From positions 221,049-285,048 of the forward strand of contig JAJPHC010000030.1 of assembly GCA_021325515.1 (NCBI GenBank): a stretch of DNA of 64,000 bases, in the 5' to 3' direction. This document shows, one piece after another, positions 27,562 to 36,659 of this stretch. Made by a program: the position numbers and the translations under genes. The notes beneath the pieces were generated by a model that saw nothing but the letters and a program-made list of their open reading frames with translations, was not told the DNA's origin and ran no database searches. This stretch comes from Acidobacteriota bacterium (GTDB lineage: Bacteria > Acidobacteriota > Thermoanaerobaculia > Gp7-AA8). How positions within the stretch are numbered: the first letter of the stretch is position 1; the number at the start of each line of letters is the position of its first letter.

Positions 27562-29640
27562 ATGGTGCTCGTTCCGTCGGACCGCGAAGAGTCCTCGCGG
27601 CGCAAGCTGTTCACTACGCTCGTCCTGCACGGGACGGCAGGGCTCGCTACGCTTCTCGCCATCACGTTCCTCCGGCTCGAGGAAACGCGCCGCGTTCTCC
27701 ATGCTCTCGGGTCCTCGGCGCTCCCGCTGATCCTCATCTTCGTCGCGTTTGCGTTCTCGCTCTCGCTGCTCAAGTTCAAGCTGACCAACCGCGTCTTCGT
27801 CGCGCTCGGCATGATCGGCGCGACGACGATGCTTCCTCTCCTCGGCGTCGTTCTGTCCGCCTGGATCGCCGTGGCTGCCTCGGCGATTTCGCGCCTTCTC
27901 GCGATCAAGCAGATCGGCCCGAACAAATCCGATCTCGACGATCCGGTGATGGACTACCTGCGCGCCTTCGCGCAGTTCGCGACGTACGGAATCCCGACGC
28001 TGTTCGCCGGGACGATCTATCAGCTCATCGGCGGCGTCACGCCGCTTCAGGCCGCCACGTGGCCCGCGGCGGGACGCGTCGCCGTCGCGGGCTTCTCTCT
28101 CCTCCTCGCCAACCATACGGTCATGAAACAGGTCGAGGCCGCCTACGGCTACAGCGCCGTCAAGATGATCAAGGTCTCGGTGATCGACGGCGCGATCTAC
28201 ACGCTGGCGCTCCCCTTTTCCGTTCTCATGGTCATGAGCTACCCGCCCCTCGGCGCGGGTGCAGTGCTTGGTTGGGCTTTCACCGGAGTGCTTCTCAACT
28301 GGGTCTCGCGCAATCTCGCGCTGACCCGCGCCACCCGCGACCACCTCGTTCACCAGCTCGCGTCGCTCTCCAATGTCGGAAAGACGATCTCCCTCCGCTT
28401 CACGACAGACGAGCTTCTGATGGCGATCTACAAGGCCTGCCGCGAGGCCGTCGACGTCACGTTCCTCACGATCGCGCTCTACGACGAGACGACGAACGAG
28501 CTGGCCTGCGAGCTCGATGTCCGCGAGGAGGAGTTCCTGCCGAAGTTCCGCGTGCAGCTCGGCGACGGTCTCAACTCCTGGGTCGTGAAGAACGCCCGCC
28601 TGCTCAATCTCGCGTCGAGCCGGGAGGAGGCGAACTTCGGCATCGTCGCGTACGACGATGGCAAGCCGACGGAGTCATGGCTCGGAGTTCCGATGATCGC
28701 GCGCGATCGCGTCATCGGCGTCATCTCGGTTCAGAGCTACCGGCGGAACGCGTTCTCGCCCGACGACGAGATCCTGCTGACGACCATCGCGAATCAGGCA
28801 GCCGTGGCCCTCGACAACGCGCAGCTCTTCCGCGATCTCGAAGGGCTGACGACCGAGCTCGAGCAACGCGTGCTGCAGCGGACGACCGAGCTCAATGAGA
28901 CCAACGTCCGCCTCCAGGCTGCCGACCGGACGAAGAATCAATTCCTGGCGAACATGTCGCACGAGCTGCGGACGCCGCTGAACTCCATCATCGGTTTCTC
29001 CGCCGTGCTGCTGAACGCAGCAACGGATCTCCTTCCCGCGCGTCTCTACAAGTTCGTCGAGAACATCCACATGGCGGGCAATCACCTGCTCAACCTGATC
29101 AACGACATTCTCGACCTGTCGAAGATCGAAGCCGGCCGCCTCGAGCTCCAGCCGCAGCGCTTCGACCTCCGCAACACGATCACCGCCGTGGAGCGGGTGG
29201 CAAAGGGCATCTGCTCCGCGGCCGACGTCACGCTGCTGACGCGCGTCGACGATTCGCTGCCCATGGTCGTGCTCGACGAAGGGCGGACGAAGCAGATGCT
29301 CCTGAATCTCATCTCCAATGCGGTGAAGTTCTCGAACCCGCGCAGCGTGGTCCATCTGGACGTCTCGCATCTGGCGGACGAATCTGCGGTGCAACTGGTG
29401 GTTAGAGACAACGGCATCGGCATGCCGCCCGACGAACTGCCGAAGATCTTCGACCAGTTCTACCAGATCGAGCGCCACGGGTCCTCCGCCCGTCCCGGCA
29501 CCGGCCTCGGGCTCTCCCTCACGAAGGGATTCGTGGAGCTCCATGGCGGCTCGATCGCGGTCGAATCACAGGCCGGCCGCGGATCGACGTTCCGCATCAA
29601 GCTCCCTCTGGAGTGCGTCACCGCTGAAACGCGTAACTGA
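27562..29640 (+). CDS. Membrane hybrid-sensing histidine kinase with GAF domain
   Basis: 692 residues. The N-terminal ~265 residues hold seven to eight membrane spans (e.g. TLPFSVLMVMSYPPL region), unlike a simple two-span receptor. A GAF domain follows (about 290-435). A coiled segment (TTELEQRVLQRTTELNETNV) leads to HisKA with phospho-acceptor His in MSHELRTPLNSI near residue 467. The ATPase domain shows N-box LLNLISNAVKFS, DNGIGMPPDE and GTGLGLSLTKG. No receiver domain or adjacent response regulator is present, so it is an orphan kinase. Signal unknown. Its end overlaps the convergent DUF5916-type gene by 23 bp. Confidence 0.9.
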   Translation: MVLVPSDREESSRRKLFTTLVLHGTAGLATLLAITFLRLEETRRVLHALGSSALPLILIFVAFAFSLSLLKFKLTNRVFVALGMIGATTMLPLLGVVLSAWIAVAASAISRLLAIKQIGPNKSDLDDPVMDYLRAFAQFATYGIPTLFAGTIYQLIGGVTPLQAATWPAAGRVAVAGFSLLLANHTVMKQVEAAYGYSAVKMIKVSVIDGAIYTLALPFSVLMVMSYPPLGAGAVLGWAFTGVLLNWVSRNLALTRATRDHLVHQLASLSNVGKTISLRFTTDELLMAIYKACREAVDVTFLTIALYDETTNELACELDVREEEFLPKFRVQLGDGLNSWVVKNARLLNLASSREEANFGIVAYDDGKPTESWLGVPMIARDRVIGVISVQSYRRNAFSPDDEILLTTIANQAAVALDNAQLFRDLEGLTTELEQRVLQRTTELNETNVRLQAADRTKNQFLANMSHELRTPLNSIIGFSAVLLNAATDLLPARLYKFVENIHMAGNHLLNLINDILDLSKIEAGRLELQPQRFDLRNTITAVERVAKGICSAADVTLLTRVDDSLPMVVLDEGRTKQMLLNLISNAVKFSNPRSVVHLDVSHLADESAVQLVVRDNGIGMPPDELPKIFDQFYQIERHGSSARPGTGLGLSLTKGFVELHGGSIAVESQAGRGSTFRIKLPLECVTAETRN

Positions 29641-31825
29641 CTTTCATGAATACGGACCGCGCTGCCTTCCTGAAATCGCCCTCCTCCGCAGTCACATCGT
29701 GAAGATCGCCGGCGCCGACAAAGAGCACCGTCTGCCAGTTGACCTTGTAGGCAAAGAGCAATTGCGACGCGATCCTGCCGGCGTGCTGACTGATCGTCTG
29801 ATCGTCGAACAGCACGCGGTTGCGATTCGCCCGCTGGTTCTGCACGACGAGGCGCAGATAGCGTTTCGAATCGAACGTCCATGTCGCGCGGACGCGCTCG
29901 GTCTGCGCGGTGAAGAGCCGCCCATGATCGACGTTCAACCAGCGCACGGCATTCGTCAGCCGGATCTCGAGATGATTGTTCGGACGGATCACCGCCCCGG
30001 GGCTGACGTTCGCACCATCGCCGAGGCGGTTCTTCGAGAAGTCGACTTCCTGTCCGACCCAGCCATCGAGCGTGACGAAGGAGAGCACGCGATTCACCGC
30101 GAACTGCAGCGTGTAGTAGAGGCGGCTGCGCTGGAAGATCTCGTCGCCGCTGCGCACGTTCTCATTCGCCAGACGGAAGCGCCAGAACGAACGATGCCGG
30201 CCGTCCGCTCCGAATCCCGCTGAGACCAGACGATAGAGCTGCTTCCCATCCTGCTCCGACTCGTACTGCGACATCGCATAGACGCGCACGCGGCTGAAGA
30301 ATCCCTTCGGCCGGAACGTGTGCCCGGCTTCGCCGTAGTTCGACTTGTAGCCGACCTGCGGCACGAAGCCGTCATCCGCGCGGAACCCGTCGCCCAGGTC
30401 GAGATACTCGACGAAGAGATCGTCCTTCTCCGAATTGCGGGAGACGCGCAGATCGCCGGCATACGAGCGCAGGCGGCGGCCGTCCCACTCCGGATCGAGC
30501 AGCTCGCCTGCCGCGGTCCGGAGATTCGGCGTGACCGTGTCGCTCAGCAGCAACTGGCCCGTGACGGTGTAGTGATCGTTGATGCGCCAGACGAGATCGG
30601 GGCCGAGCACGCGATTGTGCGCGCCGCCGGAAATCTCGCGCGTGGTGCCGAGAAGACTGATGAACGAGGTCGAGCCGAAATCGTGGCGCACCCGTCCGAT
30701 CGCGACACTCGACGAGAAGTCCTGATCGACGAAACGCGAATCCTCCGGCCCCGGCACGATCGTCTGCCCGCCGCCGCGATCCTGCGCGACGAGCAGCGTC
30801 CAGGCGTCGCTCGCGTACTTGCCCGTGCCGCGCAGTCCCCATCGCGGCGACGTGATGGAGCGCGTCGATACGGCCTGGATCGGCGTCTGAAACAGGTTCA
30901 CATCTTCGAGAAAGAACGGCCGCTTCTCCGGATAGAAGACCGCGAAGCGCTCGTTCGCGGTGATCGCCGCGACATCCGACTCGATCTGCGAGAAATCAGG
31001 ATTGATCGTCGCGTCGACGGCGGTGTAGGCGTTCGGCGTCCACTTCACATCCGCACCCTCGTCGTTGCGGAAGTGACCGTCGTCGCGTCCCGCCGTCACA
31101 TACGGCGCAGCGATCAGATGCTGGCCGGAAGGGAGATCGGCCAGCCCTGTGATCTTGTTGTAGTTGCAGACGAAGCACGACGAGCCGCGCGGCATGCGAT
31201 GCGTGAACATCTGATAGCGGCGGTCGCGCGGATAGTTGCGGTAGAGGATCATCCCCCACGTCTGCAGATCCTTCCCGCTCTTGTAGCGCAGCGATGCGAA
31301 CGGAATGCGCAGTTCGAGCTGCCATCCCGACGGCGTGATCTTCGTCGCCGAGTCCCAGAAGTAGTCGGGTGAATTGTCCTCGCCGGTGTTGTCGTCGGTG
31401 GCGGCGTCGTACTGGATGTTGTTCGCGTTGGCGAGGAAGAGAATCGCGGTCTTGTTGTCGTTCCGCGAATCGATGATGACGCCGGCGTAATCATCGGTGC
31501 TGCCGCTCACGGCATCGTGATCGCCGAGGGGCGCGCGGATCTGCGACGGATTCGGATCTTCCATCCGGATCGCGACGTAGAAGAAGCGGTCGTCGTAGGT
31601 GACCCAGCCCGTCTGCTTCACCGGCGGAGGACCGTTGTCGCTGACGTTCGTCTCGAACCACTCGTCGAACTTCGTGGCGCTCTGCCATGCCGGGTCGGAC
31701 AGATCGCCGTCGATCGTGATCGGACCGCTGGCGCGGGTGATGCTCACCGGCGGCTCGTCCGCGTACACGAAGAGGGTTGAGCAGAGCAGGACCAGAAGGA
31801 GAACAACGCGGGCCGTCGTCGTCAT
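29618..31825 (-). CDS. DUF5916-type outer-membrane protein with CBM9-like domain
   Basis: 735 residues. A signal peptide (MTTTARVVLLLVLLCSTLFVYA) is followed by ITRASGPITIDGDLSDPAWQ, the usual opening of a CBM9-like domain, with PSGWQLELRIPFASLRY closing it near residue 200. The rest is beta-strand rich and contains NERFAVFYPEKRPFFLEDVNLF, a motif I know from DUF5916 proteins. It ends in aromatic Phe (FMKVSYAFQR), consistent with an outer-membrane barrel; FVCNYNKITGL is a possible short Cys motif. Probable outer-membrane protein, possibly binding or passing glycans. It diverges from the GGDEF-EAL gene across a repeat-filled 346-bp gap. Confidence 0.82.
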   Translation of the reverse strand: MTTTARVVLLLVLLCSTLFVYADEPPVSITRASGPITIDGDLSDPAWQSATKFDEWFETNVSDNGPPPVKQTGWVTYDDRFFYVAIRMEDPNPSQIRAPLGDHDAVSGSTDDYAGVIIDSRNDNKTAILFLANANNIQYDAATDDNTGEDNSPDYFWDSATKITPSGWQLELRIPFASLRYKSGKDLQTWGMILYRNYPRDRRYQMFTHRMPRGSSCFVCNYNKITGLADLPSGQHLIAAPYVTAGRDDGHFRNDEGADVKWTPNAYTAVDATINPDFSQIESDVAAITANERFAVFYPEKRPFFLEDVNLFQTPIQAVSTRSITSPRWGLRGTGKYASDAWTLLVAQDRGGGQTIVPGPEDSRFVDQDFSSSVAIGRVRHDFGSTSFISLLGTTREISGGAHNRVLGPDLVWRINDHYTVTGQLLLSDTVTPNLRTAAGELLDPEWDGRRLRSYAGDLRVSRNSEKDDLFVEYLDLGDGFRADDGFVPQVGYKSNYGEAGHTFRPKGFFSRVRVYAMSQYESEQDGKQLYRLVSAGFGADGRHRSFWRFRLANENVRSGDEIFQRSRLYYTLQFAVNRVLSFVTLDGWVGQEVDFSKNRLGDGANVSPGAVIRPNNHLEIRLTNAVRWLNVDHGRLFTAQTERVRATWTFDSKRYLRLVVQNQRANRNRVLFDDQTISQHAGRIASQLLFAYKVNWQTVLFVGAGDLHDVTAEEGDFRKAARSVFMKVSYAFQR

Positions 31826-31875
31826 TTGCAGTGAGACGAAAATTCGGGCCGAGGGTTGGTGAACGAACGGTTACG

Positions 31876-32152
31876 AATGGATGGGAGGAATGGGAGGAAT
31901 GGGACCTATGGGACCTATGGGACTTATGGGAACGATGAACGGGGACGAAGAAACGATGAACGAAGAAACGATGAACGATGAACGATGAACGATGAACGAG
32001 GAACGGGGGACGAAGTTCCCTGTTTCCCCGTGGTTCTGGAACGATGAACGATGAACGATGAACGAGGAACGAGGAACGGTAAACGAAGTTCCCTGTTCTC
32101 CGTGGTCTCCGTTCATCGTTCATCGTTCATCGTTCATCGTTCCAAAAGTCCT
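31876..32152. repeat. 9-bp and heptad (AACGATG) repeat region between divergent genes
   Basis: Three parts. First, 9-bp units GGAATGGGA and CCTATGGGA at 31878-31930. Second, heptads AACGATG or AACGAGG running to about 32082, with two copies of ACGAAGTTCCCTGTT (32010 and 32083). Third, a right arm CGTTCATCGTTCATCGTTC (32109-32141), the reverse complement of the heptads, so a long hairpin is possible. Both strands are open in places, but the resulting peptides are repeat translations and are not called. It occupies nearly all of the promoter space of both neighbours (31826-32171). Confidence 0.8.
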
Positions 32153-32171
32153 ATACTTTCAGTGTCCACTC

Positions 32172-33890
32172 ATGTCCGACCTGGTCGATGCCGAGGAACT
32201 GCGGCAGAGCGAGGAGCGCTACGCGCTTGCGGCTCGCGGCGCGAACGACGGTCTGTGGGACTGGAAGCTCCAGACCAACGAGATCTATTTCTCGGAACGA
32301 TGGAAGCAGATGCTCGGTTTCGAGGACCACGAGTTGCCGAACGTCGTGCAGTCGTGGCTGGGCCGCGTACATCCCGATGACCTTCCGGTGCTGCAGGCGC
32401 AGATGCAGCTTCATCTCGAAGGGCAGACGCCGCACTTCGAATGCGAGTACCGGATCCTGGAGCAGGGAGGCACGTATCGCTGGATGCTCGGCCGCGCGAT
32501 GGCCGTGCGCAACATCGACAACGTGGCCTATCGCATCGCCGGCTCGCAGACGGACATCACGGAGCGCAAGCTGGCGGTCGAAGAACTGCTGCAGGCCGCC
32601 TTTCACGACAGCCTCACCGGCCTTCCGAACCGGATGCTGTTCATGGACCGCCTCACCGGCGCCGCGAACCGCGCGAAGCGGAAGGACTATCAGATCGCGG
32701 TGCTCTTCATCGATCTGGACCGCTTCAAGATGATCAACGACACGATGGGGCACGAGATGGGCGACGCCGTGCTCGTCGAGATCGGGCGCCGTCTCGAAGG
32801 CTGCGTCCGGCCGGGGGACACGGTCGCGCGTCTCGGCAGCACCGTCGCGCGTCTCGGCGGCGACGAGTTCACGGTGCTCGTCGAGCGCATCAGCGATGTC
32901 GCCGACGCCGTCCGCATCGCCTCGCGCATTCTGGAAGTCGTGAAGCAGCCGCTGCTCGTCGACGGACAGGAAGTGATGACCACGGCCAGCATCGGCGTGG
33001 CCACGAGCACGACCGGCTTCGAGCGGCCGGAGGATCTGCTGCGCGACGCGGACGCCGCGATGTATCGCGCGAAGAAGATGGGAAAGGCGCGCTACGAGGT
33101 GTGCGACCGGCAGATGCACGAGCATGCGCTGGAGCGGCTGCACATCGAGCGCGATCTGCACGGCGTCATCGATCGCGATGAGCTGCGCGTCGTCTATCAA
33201 CCGGTCGTTGCACTCGCCGACGAAAAGGTCATCGGCTTCGAAGCTCTGATCCGCTGGGAACATCCGACGCGCGGGACGCTCAATCCGGACGACTTCATCA
33301 CCATCGCCGAGAGCGCCAATCTCATCCATCCGATCACGCTCTGGACGATGGGCCGCGCCCTGCGGCAGTTGCAGCAACTGCGGGAAGACGAAAACGCACG
33401 CGAGCTCACGATGAGCGTGAACGTGTCGGGCCGCGACTTCGGCTATGCCGATTTCGTCGAGGAGCTGACCTCGGCGCTGCAGGCGCGTTCCATCGACGCG
33501 AGCGCCATCAAGCTCGACATCACCGAGGCCGCCATCATCCGCAACGCGGAAACCGCAGGCCGGGTGATGGGAGAGCTCGCAGGCCAGAACATCCGCTTCA
33601 CACTCGACGACTTCGGCACCGGCTATTCATCGTTCGCGAATCTGCTGCGCTATCCCATCGACACGCTGAAGATCGATCGCTCATTCACCGCGCACATCAA
33701 CGAGCCGGAAGGCCTCCGCGCCGTTCAGATGATGGTGACGATGGCCCGCGTCCTCGGCATGACCGCCGTCGCGGAAGGCATCGAGACGCGCGACCAGCTC
33801 GAGGCGCTGCGCCTGCTCAACTGCCCGCTGGGACAGGGATATCTCTTCTCGAAGCCGCTTCCGGGAGAAGAGATCGCGGCGCTGCTGTAA
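32172..33890 (+). CDS. PAS-GGDEF-EAL cyclic di-GMP enzyme
   Basis: 572 residues from ATG 32172; an upstream in-frame start would translate the repeat region and is rejected. Domains: PAS with PAC tail (about 12-135, GLWDWKLQTNEIYFSERW to GSQTDITERK), GGDEF (about 145-300) and EAL (about 320-570). The GGDEF motif itself is intact (LGGDEF) and so is EALIRW. EAL catalytic features are visible: NVSGRD, LDITEAAII, TLDDFGTGYSS, LKIDRSF, AEGIET and GQGYLFSKPL. Both activities are therefore possible. Oddity: a 21-bp duplication just before GGDEF gives VARLGSTVARLGGDEF. No membrane span, so cytoplasmic. It ends 5 bp from the convergent zinc-ribbon gene. Confidence 0.92.
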   Translation: MSDLVDAEELRQSEERYALAARGANDGLWDWKLQTNEIYFSERWKQMLGFEDHELPNVVQSWLGRVHPDDLPVLQAQMQLHLEGQTPHFECEYRILEQGGTYRWMLGRAMAVRNIDNVAYRIAGSQTDITERKLAVEELLQAAFHDSLTGLPNRMLFMDRLTGAANRAKRKDYQIAVLFIDLDRFKMINDTMGHEMGDAVLVEIGRRLEGCVRPGDTVARLGSTVARLGGDEFTVLVERISDVADAVRIASRILEVVKQPLLVDGQEVMTTASIGVATSTTGFERPEDLLRDADAAMYRAKKMGKARYEVCDRQMHEHALERLHIERDLHGVIDRDELRVVYQPVVALADEKVIGFEALIRWEHPTRGTLNPDDFITIAESANLIHPITLWTMGRALRQLQQLREDENARELTMSVNVSGRDFGYADFVEELTSALQARSIDASAIKLDITEAAIIRNAETAGRVMGELAGQNIRFTLDDFGTGYSSFANLLRYPIDTLKIDRSFTAHINEPEGLRAVQMMVTMARVLGMTAVAEGIETRDQLEALRLLNCPLGQGYLFSKPLPGEEIAALL

Positions 33891-33895
33891 GGGTC

Positions 33896-34201
33896 TTACG
33901 CCACCGGCTCGACATCCCGACGGCAGTGCTTGCAGACACGCGCCTTCTTGAGAATCAGCTCCGCACAGAAGGGGCACTCGCGCTCGTCGCGCACGAGCAC
34001 AGGTGCAGCGGATGGTTGAGACGCATCGGATGCCTGCCCCGCCGGCTGCTTCTTCTTCATCGCGGCGAGATACGTCTGCGCCATCGCCGACAGACGTGCG
34101 TCGTGCTGGCGGCGTTGCGCCTCGGCGCGCTGCATGAACAGCCGGAGCGCGAATACGACCGCGATCAGCAGGAGAAGGGTAATGACCACTCCCAGGAACA
34201 T
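33896..34201 (-). CDS. Small membrane protein with C-terminal zinc ribbon
   Basis: 101 residues from ATG 34201. The frame is open further upstream, but that part translates a palindromic repeat and is not believed. One N-terminal span (MFLGVVITLLLLIAVVFALRLF), a polar helix (AEAQRRQHDARLSAMAQTYL), a Pro/Ala linker and a zinc ribbon ECPFCAELILKKARVCKHC. This layout is common in small bacterial anchor proteins of unknown role. It follows the GGDEF-EAL gene on the same strand with a 55-bp gap holding the repeat. Confidence 0.75.
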   Translation of the reverse strand: MFLGVVITLLLLIAVVFALRLFMQRAEAQRRQHDARLSAMAQTYLAAMKKKQPAGQASDASQPSAAPVLVRDERECPFCAELILKKARVCKHCRRDVEPVA

Positions 34202-34252
34202 GCCCCCTATTTTCCTCGAAATTCTGCATTTCGGTTTTCGCCGCCTGCACAG

Positions 34253-34303
34253 CCCCTCACCCCTGACTCCTCTCCCCGCTTTGCGGGGCGAGGGAGACGG
34301 GGG
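34253..34303. repeat. CCCCTC-type palindromic element overlapping a gene end
   Basis: CCCCTCACCCCTGACTCC, then a core stem CTCTCCCCGC/GCGGGGCGAG with a TTT loop, then AGACGGGGG. The minus-strand GGDEF-EAL gene ends inside it (stop at 34257-34259), so its last residues (SPVSLAPQSGERSQG) are coded by the element. Upstream at 34222-34238 is TTCTGCATTTCGGTTTT, a relic of the heptad element seen at 10267. Confidence 0.75.
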
Positions 34304-36659
34304 ATCCATTTTGCATTTTGTCCACACTCCCCCATGGTGAGGTGGCGAACCATTCCGCGAACTTCTCCGCCGGCAGCGGCGCGCTCATGTAGTAGCCCTG
34401 CGCCATGTCGCAGCCGAGGCGCTTGAGGATCGCCCACGACTCCTGCGTCTCGACTCCTTCGGCGATGACGATGAGCCCCATGTTGTGACCGAGCTCGATC
34501 GTCGAGCGGACGATGACCAGATCATCGGCCGCGCTCTCCGTCAGGTTCTGCACGAACGACTTGTCGATCTTCAGCTCATCGACCGGCAGCCGCTTGAGAT
34601 GTGCGAGCGACGAATAGCCGGTCCCGAAATCATCGATGGCCAGGCTCACGCCGCGTTTCTTCAGATCGCGCAGCACCTTCAGTGCATGCGCCGCATCCTT
34701 CATGATCGCGCTCTCCGTGATCTCCAGGACGACTCGCGACGGTGGCAGCCCGGTCTCGGCGAGCAGGCCGCTGATCAGCGTCGGCAGCTCGGCGTCGAGC
34801 AGATCGAGGGCGGAGAGATTCACCGCGACGGCGAGGTCGACTCCGTTCCGCTGCCACTGCGCGCACTGTGTGATCGCCTTGCGCAGCACCCATTTCGTGA
34901 TCATCCCGATCTTGCCCGACTGTTCGGCCAGCGGAATGAATTCGTCGGGCCGCATCACGCCATGTTTCGCATGCTTCCAGCGCACGAGAGCTTCGACATG
35001 GGCGACATGCTCGCTGGGCACGTCGATCTTCGGCTGGAAATGCAGTTCGAGCTCGTCGCGCGCGATCGCCTGCCGCAGCTCCATCATCAGCGCCAGACGG
35101 CGGAGGCTGTGCTCATCGCGTCCGGCCTCGTAGATCGCGATGCCGCTGTGATTCTTCTTCGCGTCGTACATCGCGATGTCGGCGCGCTTCATGAGGGTGT
35201 CGGCGTCGTCGGCATGATCGGGGAAGAGCGCGATGCCCATCGAGGAGTTCACGTCCACCGACACGTCGCCGAGGTTGAAGGGCGAGTCGAATGCGGTGCT
35301 GACGCGCTGCGCGACCTCTTCCGCGAACGTCGCATTCGGCGCGGTGAACTTGATCGCGAACTCGTCGCCGCCGAGGCGCGCGACGGTGTCGGTCTGGCGA
35401 AGAGTCTGCTCCAGCCGCCGGCCAATCTCGATCAGGAGCTGATCGCCGAAGTGATGGCCGAGCGTGTCGTTGATCTCCTTGAAGCGGTCGACGTCCATCA
35501 TGATCATCCCCACCGCGCTCCGGCTCCGGCGCGACTCGCCGATCGACTGCGACAGCCGGTCGAAGAAGAGCGTGCGGTTCGGCAGTCCGGTGAGGCTGTC
35601 GTGCGTCGCCTGATGGATGATCTGATCCTCGCGCGCCGCGATTGCCGCGCGCATCTGATTGAGCGCGATGCCGAGATGGCCGATCTCGTCGGACTGCGTG
35701 ACGCGGACCGGCGTGGAGTAATCGCCGCGCTCGATCTGCCCCGCCGCATCGGCCAGCGTGCGCAGCGGGCGCGTGACGCCCCGCGCGAAGAAGATGGCCA
35801 CGATCACCGAGAGCAGCAGCATGATGAACGACAGTCCGAAGATCTGCAGCTCGAGCGTGTCGAACGGCTTGCGCGCTTCCTCAACCGAGCGTTGCAGCAG
35901 ACTCTCGATCTTCGAGCCGTCGCCGGTCCGCAGCGGCTGCAGTTGAGACATGTACAGGCCGCTGTGAAGATGGAGCATGTCCGGCGCTCCGCCCCCGCGC
36001 AGCTTCGCCAGCAGATCGGTCCGATCTTCGGAAGGGAGCGTCGAGATCACCTCCGCCTGCGCACCGTCGGGCTGCGACCAGATCGAGACATCCAGCGCCG
36101 TCAGTTGCTTCACATCGGTGAGCACGCGCTCGCCGATCTCGAAGCGCGCGCAGACCCAGGCGATCGTGCGAGGCGCGAGCACGGGGACGACGACGACTTG
36201 CGCCGGCCGGCCGCGGAAGGAGACCGTTGCCGATGCCTCGCCCCGGTCCTCTGCCGTTCGCAGCAGCGCGGCGAACGGAAACGGCTTTCCGATCAGACCA
36301 TCGTTCGCCGTCTCCGCCGTCACCGTTCCATCGAGGCCGATGAGCACCACGGCATCTGCTCCGATTCGCGAGCCGTGATTCGCCAGGACGGACGTGATCG
36401 TCGGAGCGTCGGCCGACGCGATCGCCTCGCGAAACGCGAAGTCGAGGGCGAGCACCCGCAGCGAGTCCTCGAGCTGGCGCGCGCGCGTCTCGAGCACACG
36501 CTCCAGCACGCGCGCACCGACGCGCAACTCCTGGTCCACGCTGCGGTGCAATGTCCGCTGACCCGCGTAATGAACGGAGACGAGCGTTCCCGCCTGCAGC
36601 AGGACGAGCCCGGCGATGACCAGGATCAGAAACTTCGTCTGAAAACTACGGATGGCCAT
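34257..36659 (-). CDS. Membrane-bound GGDEF-EAL cyclic di-GMP enzyme with periplasmic sensor and HAMP
   Basis: 800 residues. Span 1 at about 9-30 (FLILVIAGLVLLQAGTLV), a periplasmic sensor of about 245 residues (double-Cache-like, no clear ligand motif), span 2 at about 275-297 (IFGLSFIMLLLSVIVAIFFA) and HAMP (TRPLRTLADAAGQIERGDYS). GGDEF is intact (LGGDEFAIKF), preceded by DSLTGLPNRTLFFDRL. EAL is intact (VEALVRWKHAKHG), with VNLSALDL, LEITESAI, IDDFGTGYSS, LKIDKSF, AEGVET and QGYYMSAPL. The final ~15 residues come from a palindromic repeat, so the native end was probably near WFATSPWG. Its start overlaps the upstream cupredoxin gene by 14 bp, so the two are translationally linked. Confidence 0.92.
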   Translation of the reverse strand: MAIRSFQTKFLILVIAGLVLLQAGTLVSVHYAGQRTLHRSVDQELRVGARVLERVLETRARQLEDSLRVLALDFAFREAIASADAPTITSVLANHGSRIGADAVVLIGLDGTVTAETANDGLIGKPFPFAALLRTAEDRGEASATVSFRGRPAQVVVVPVLAPRTIAWVCARFEIGERVLTDVKQLTALDVSIWSQPDGAQAEVISTLPSEDRTDLLAKLRGGGAPDMLHLHSGLYMSQLQPLRTGDGSKIESLLQRSVEEARKPFDTLELQIFGLSFIMLLLSVIVAIFFARGVTRPLRTLADAAGQIERGDYSTPVRVTQSDEIGHLGIALNQMRAAIAAREDQIIHQATHDSLTGLPNRTLFFDRLSQSIGESRRSRSAVGMIMMDVDRFKEINDTLGHHFGDQLLIEIGRRLEQTLRQTDTVARLGGDEFAIKFTAPNATFAEEVAQRVSTAFDSPFNLGDVSVDVNSSMGIALFPDHADDADTLMKRADIAMYDAKKNHSGIAIYEAGRDEHSLRRLALMMELRQAIARDELELHFQPKIDVPSEHVAHVEALVRWKHAKHGVMRPDEFIPLAEQSGKIGMITKWVLRKAITQCAQWQRNGVDLAVAVNLSALDLLDAELPTLISGLLAETGLPPSRVVLEITESAIMKDAAHALKVLRDLKKRGVSLAIDDFGTGYSSLAHLKRLPVDELKIDKSFVQNLTESAADDLVIVRSTIELGHNMGLIVIAEGVETQESWAILKRLGCDMAQGYYMSAPLPAEKFAEWFATSPWGSVDKMQNGSPVSLAPQSGERSQG

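Noticed and set aside
32058..32171. Upstream extension of the PAS-GGDEF-EAL protein
   Set aside because: It is coded by the heptad repeat region; the PAS domain and ATG 32172 fit a normal start.
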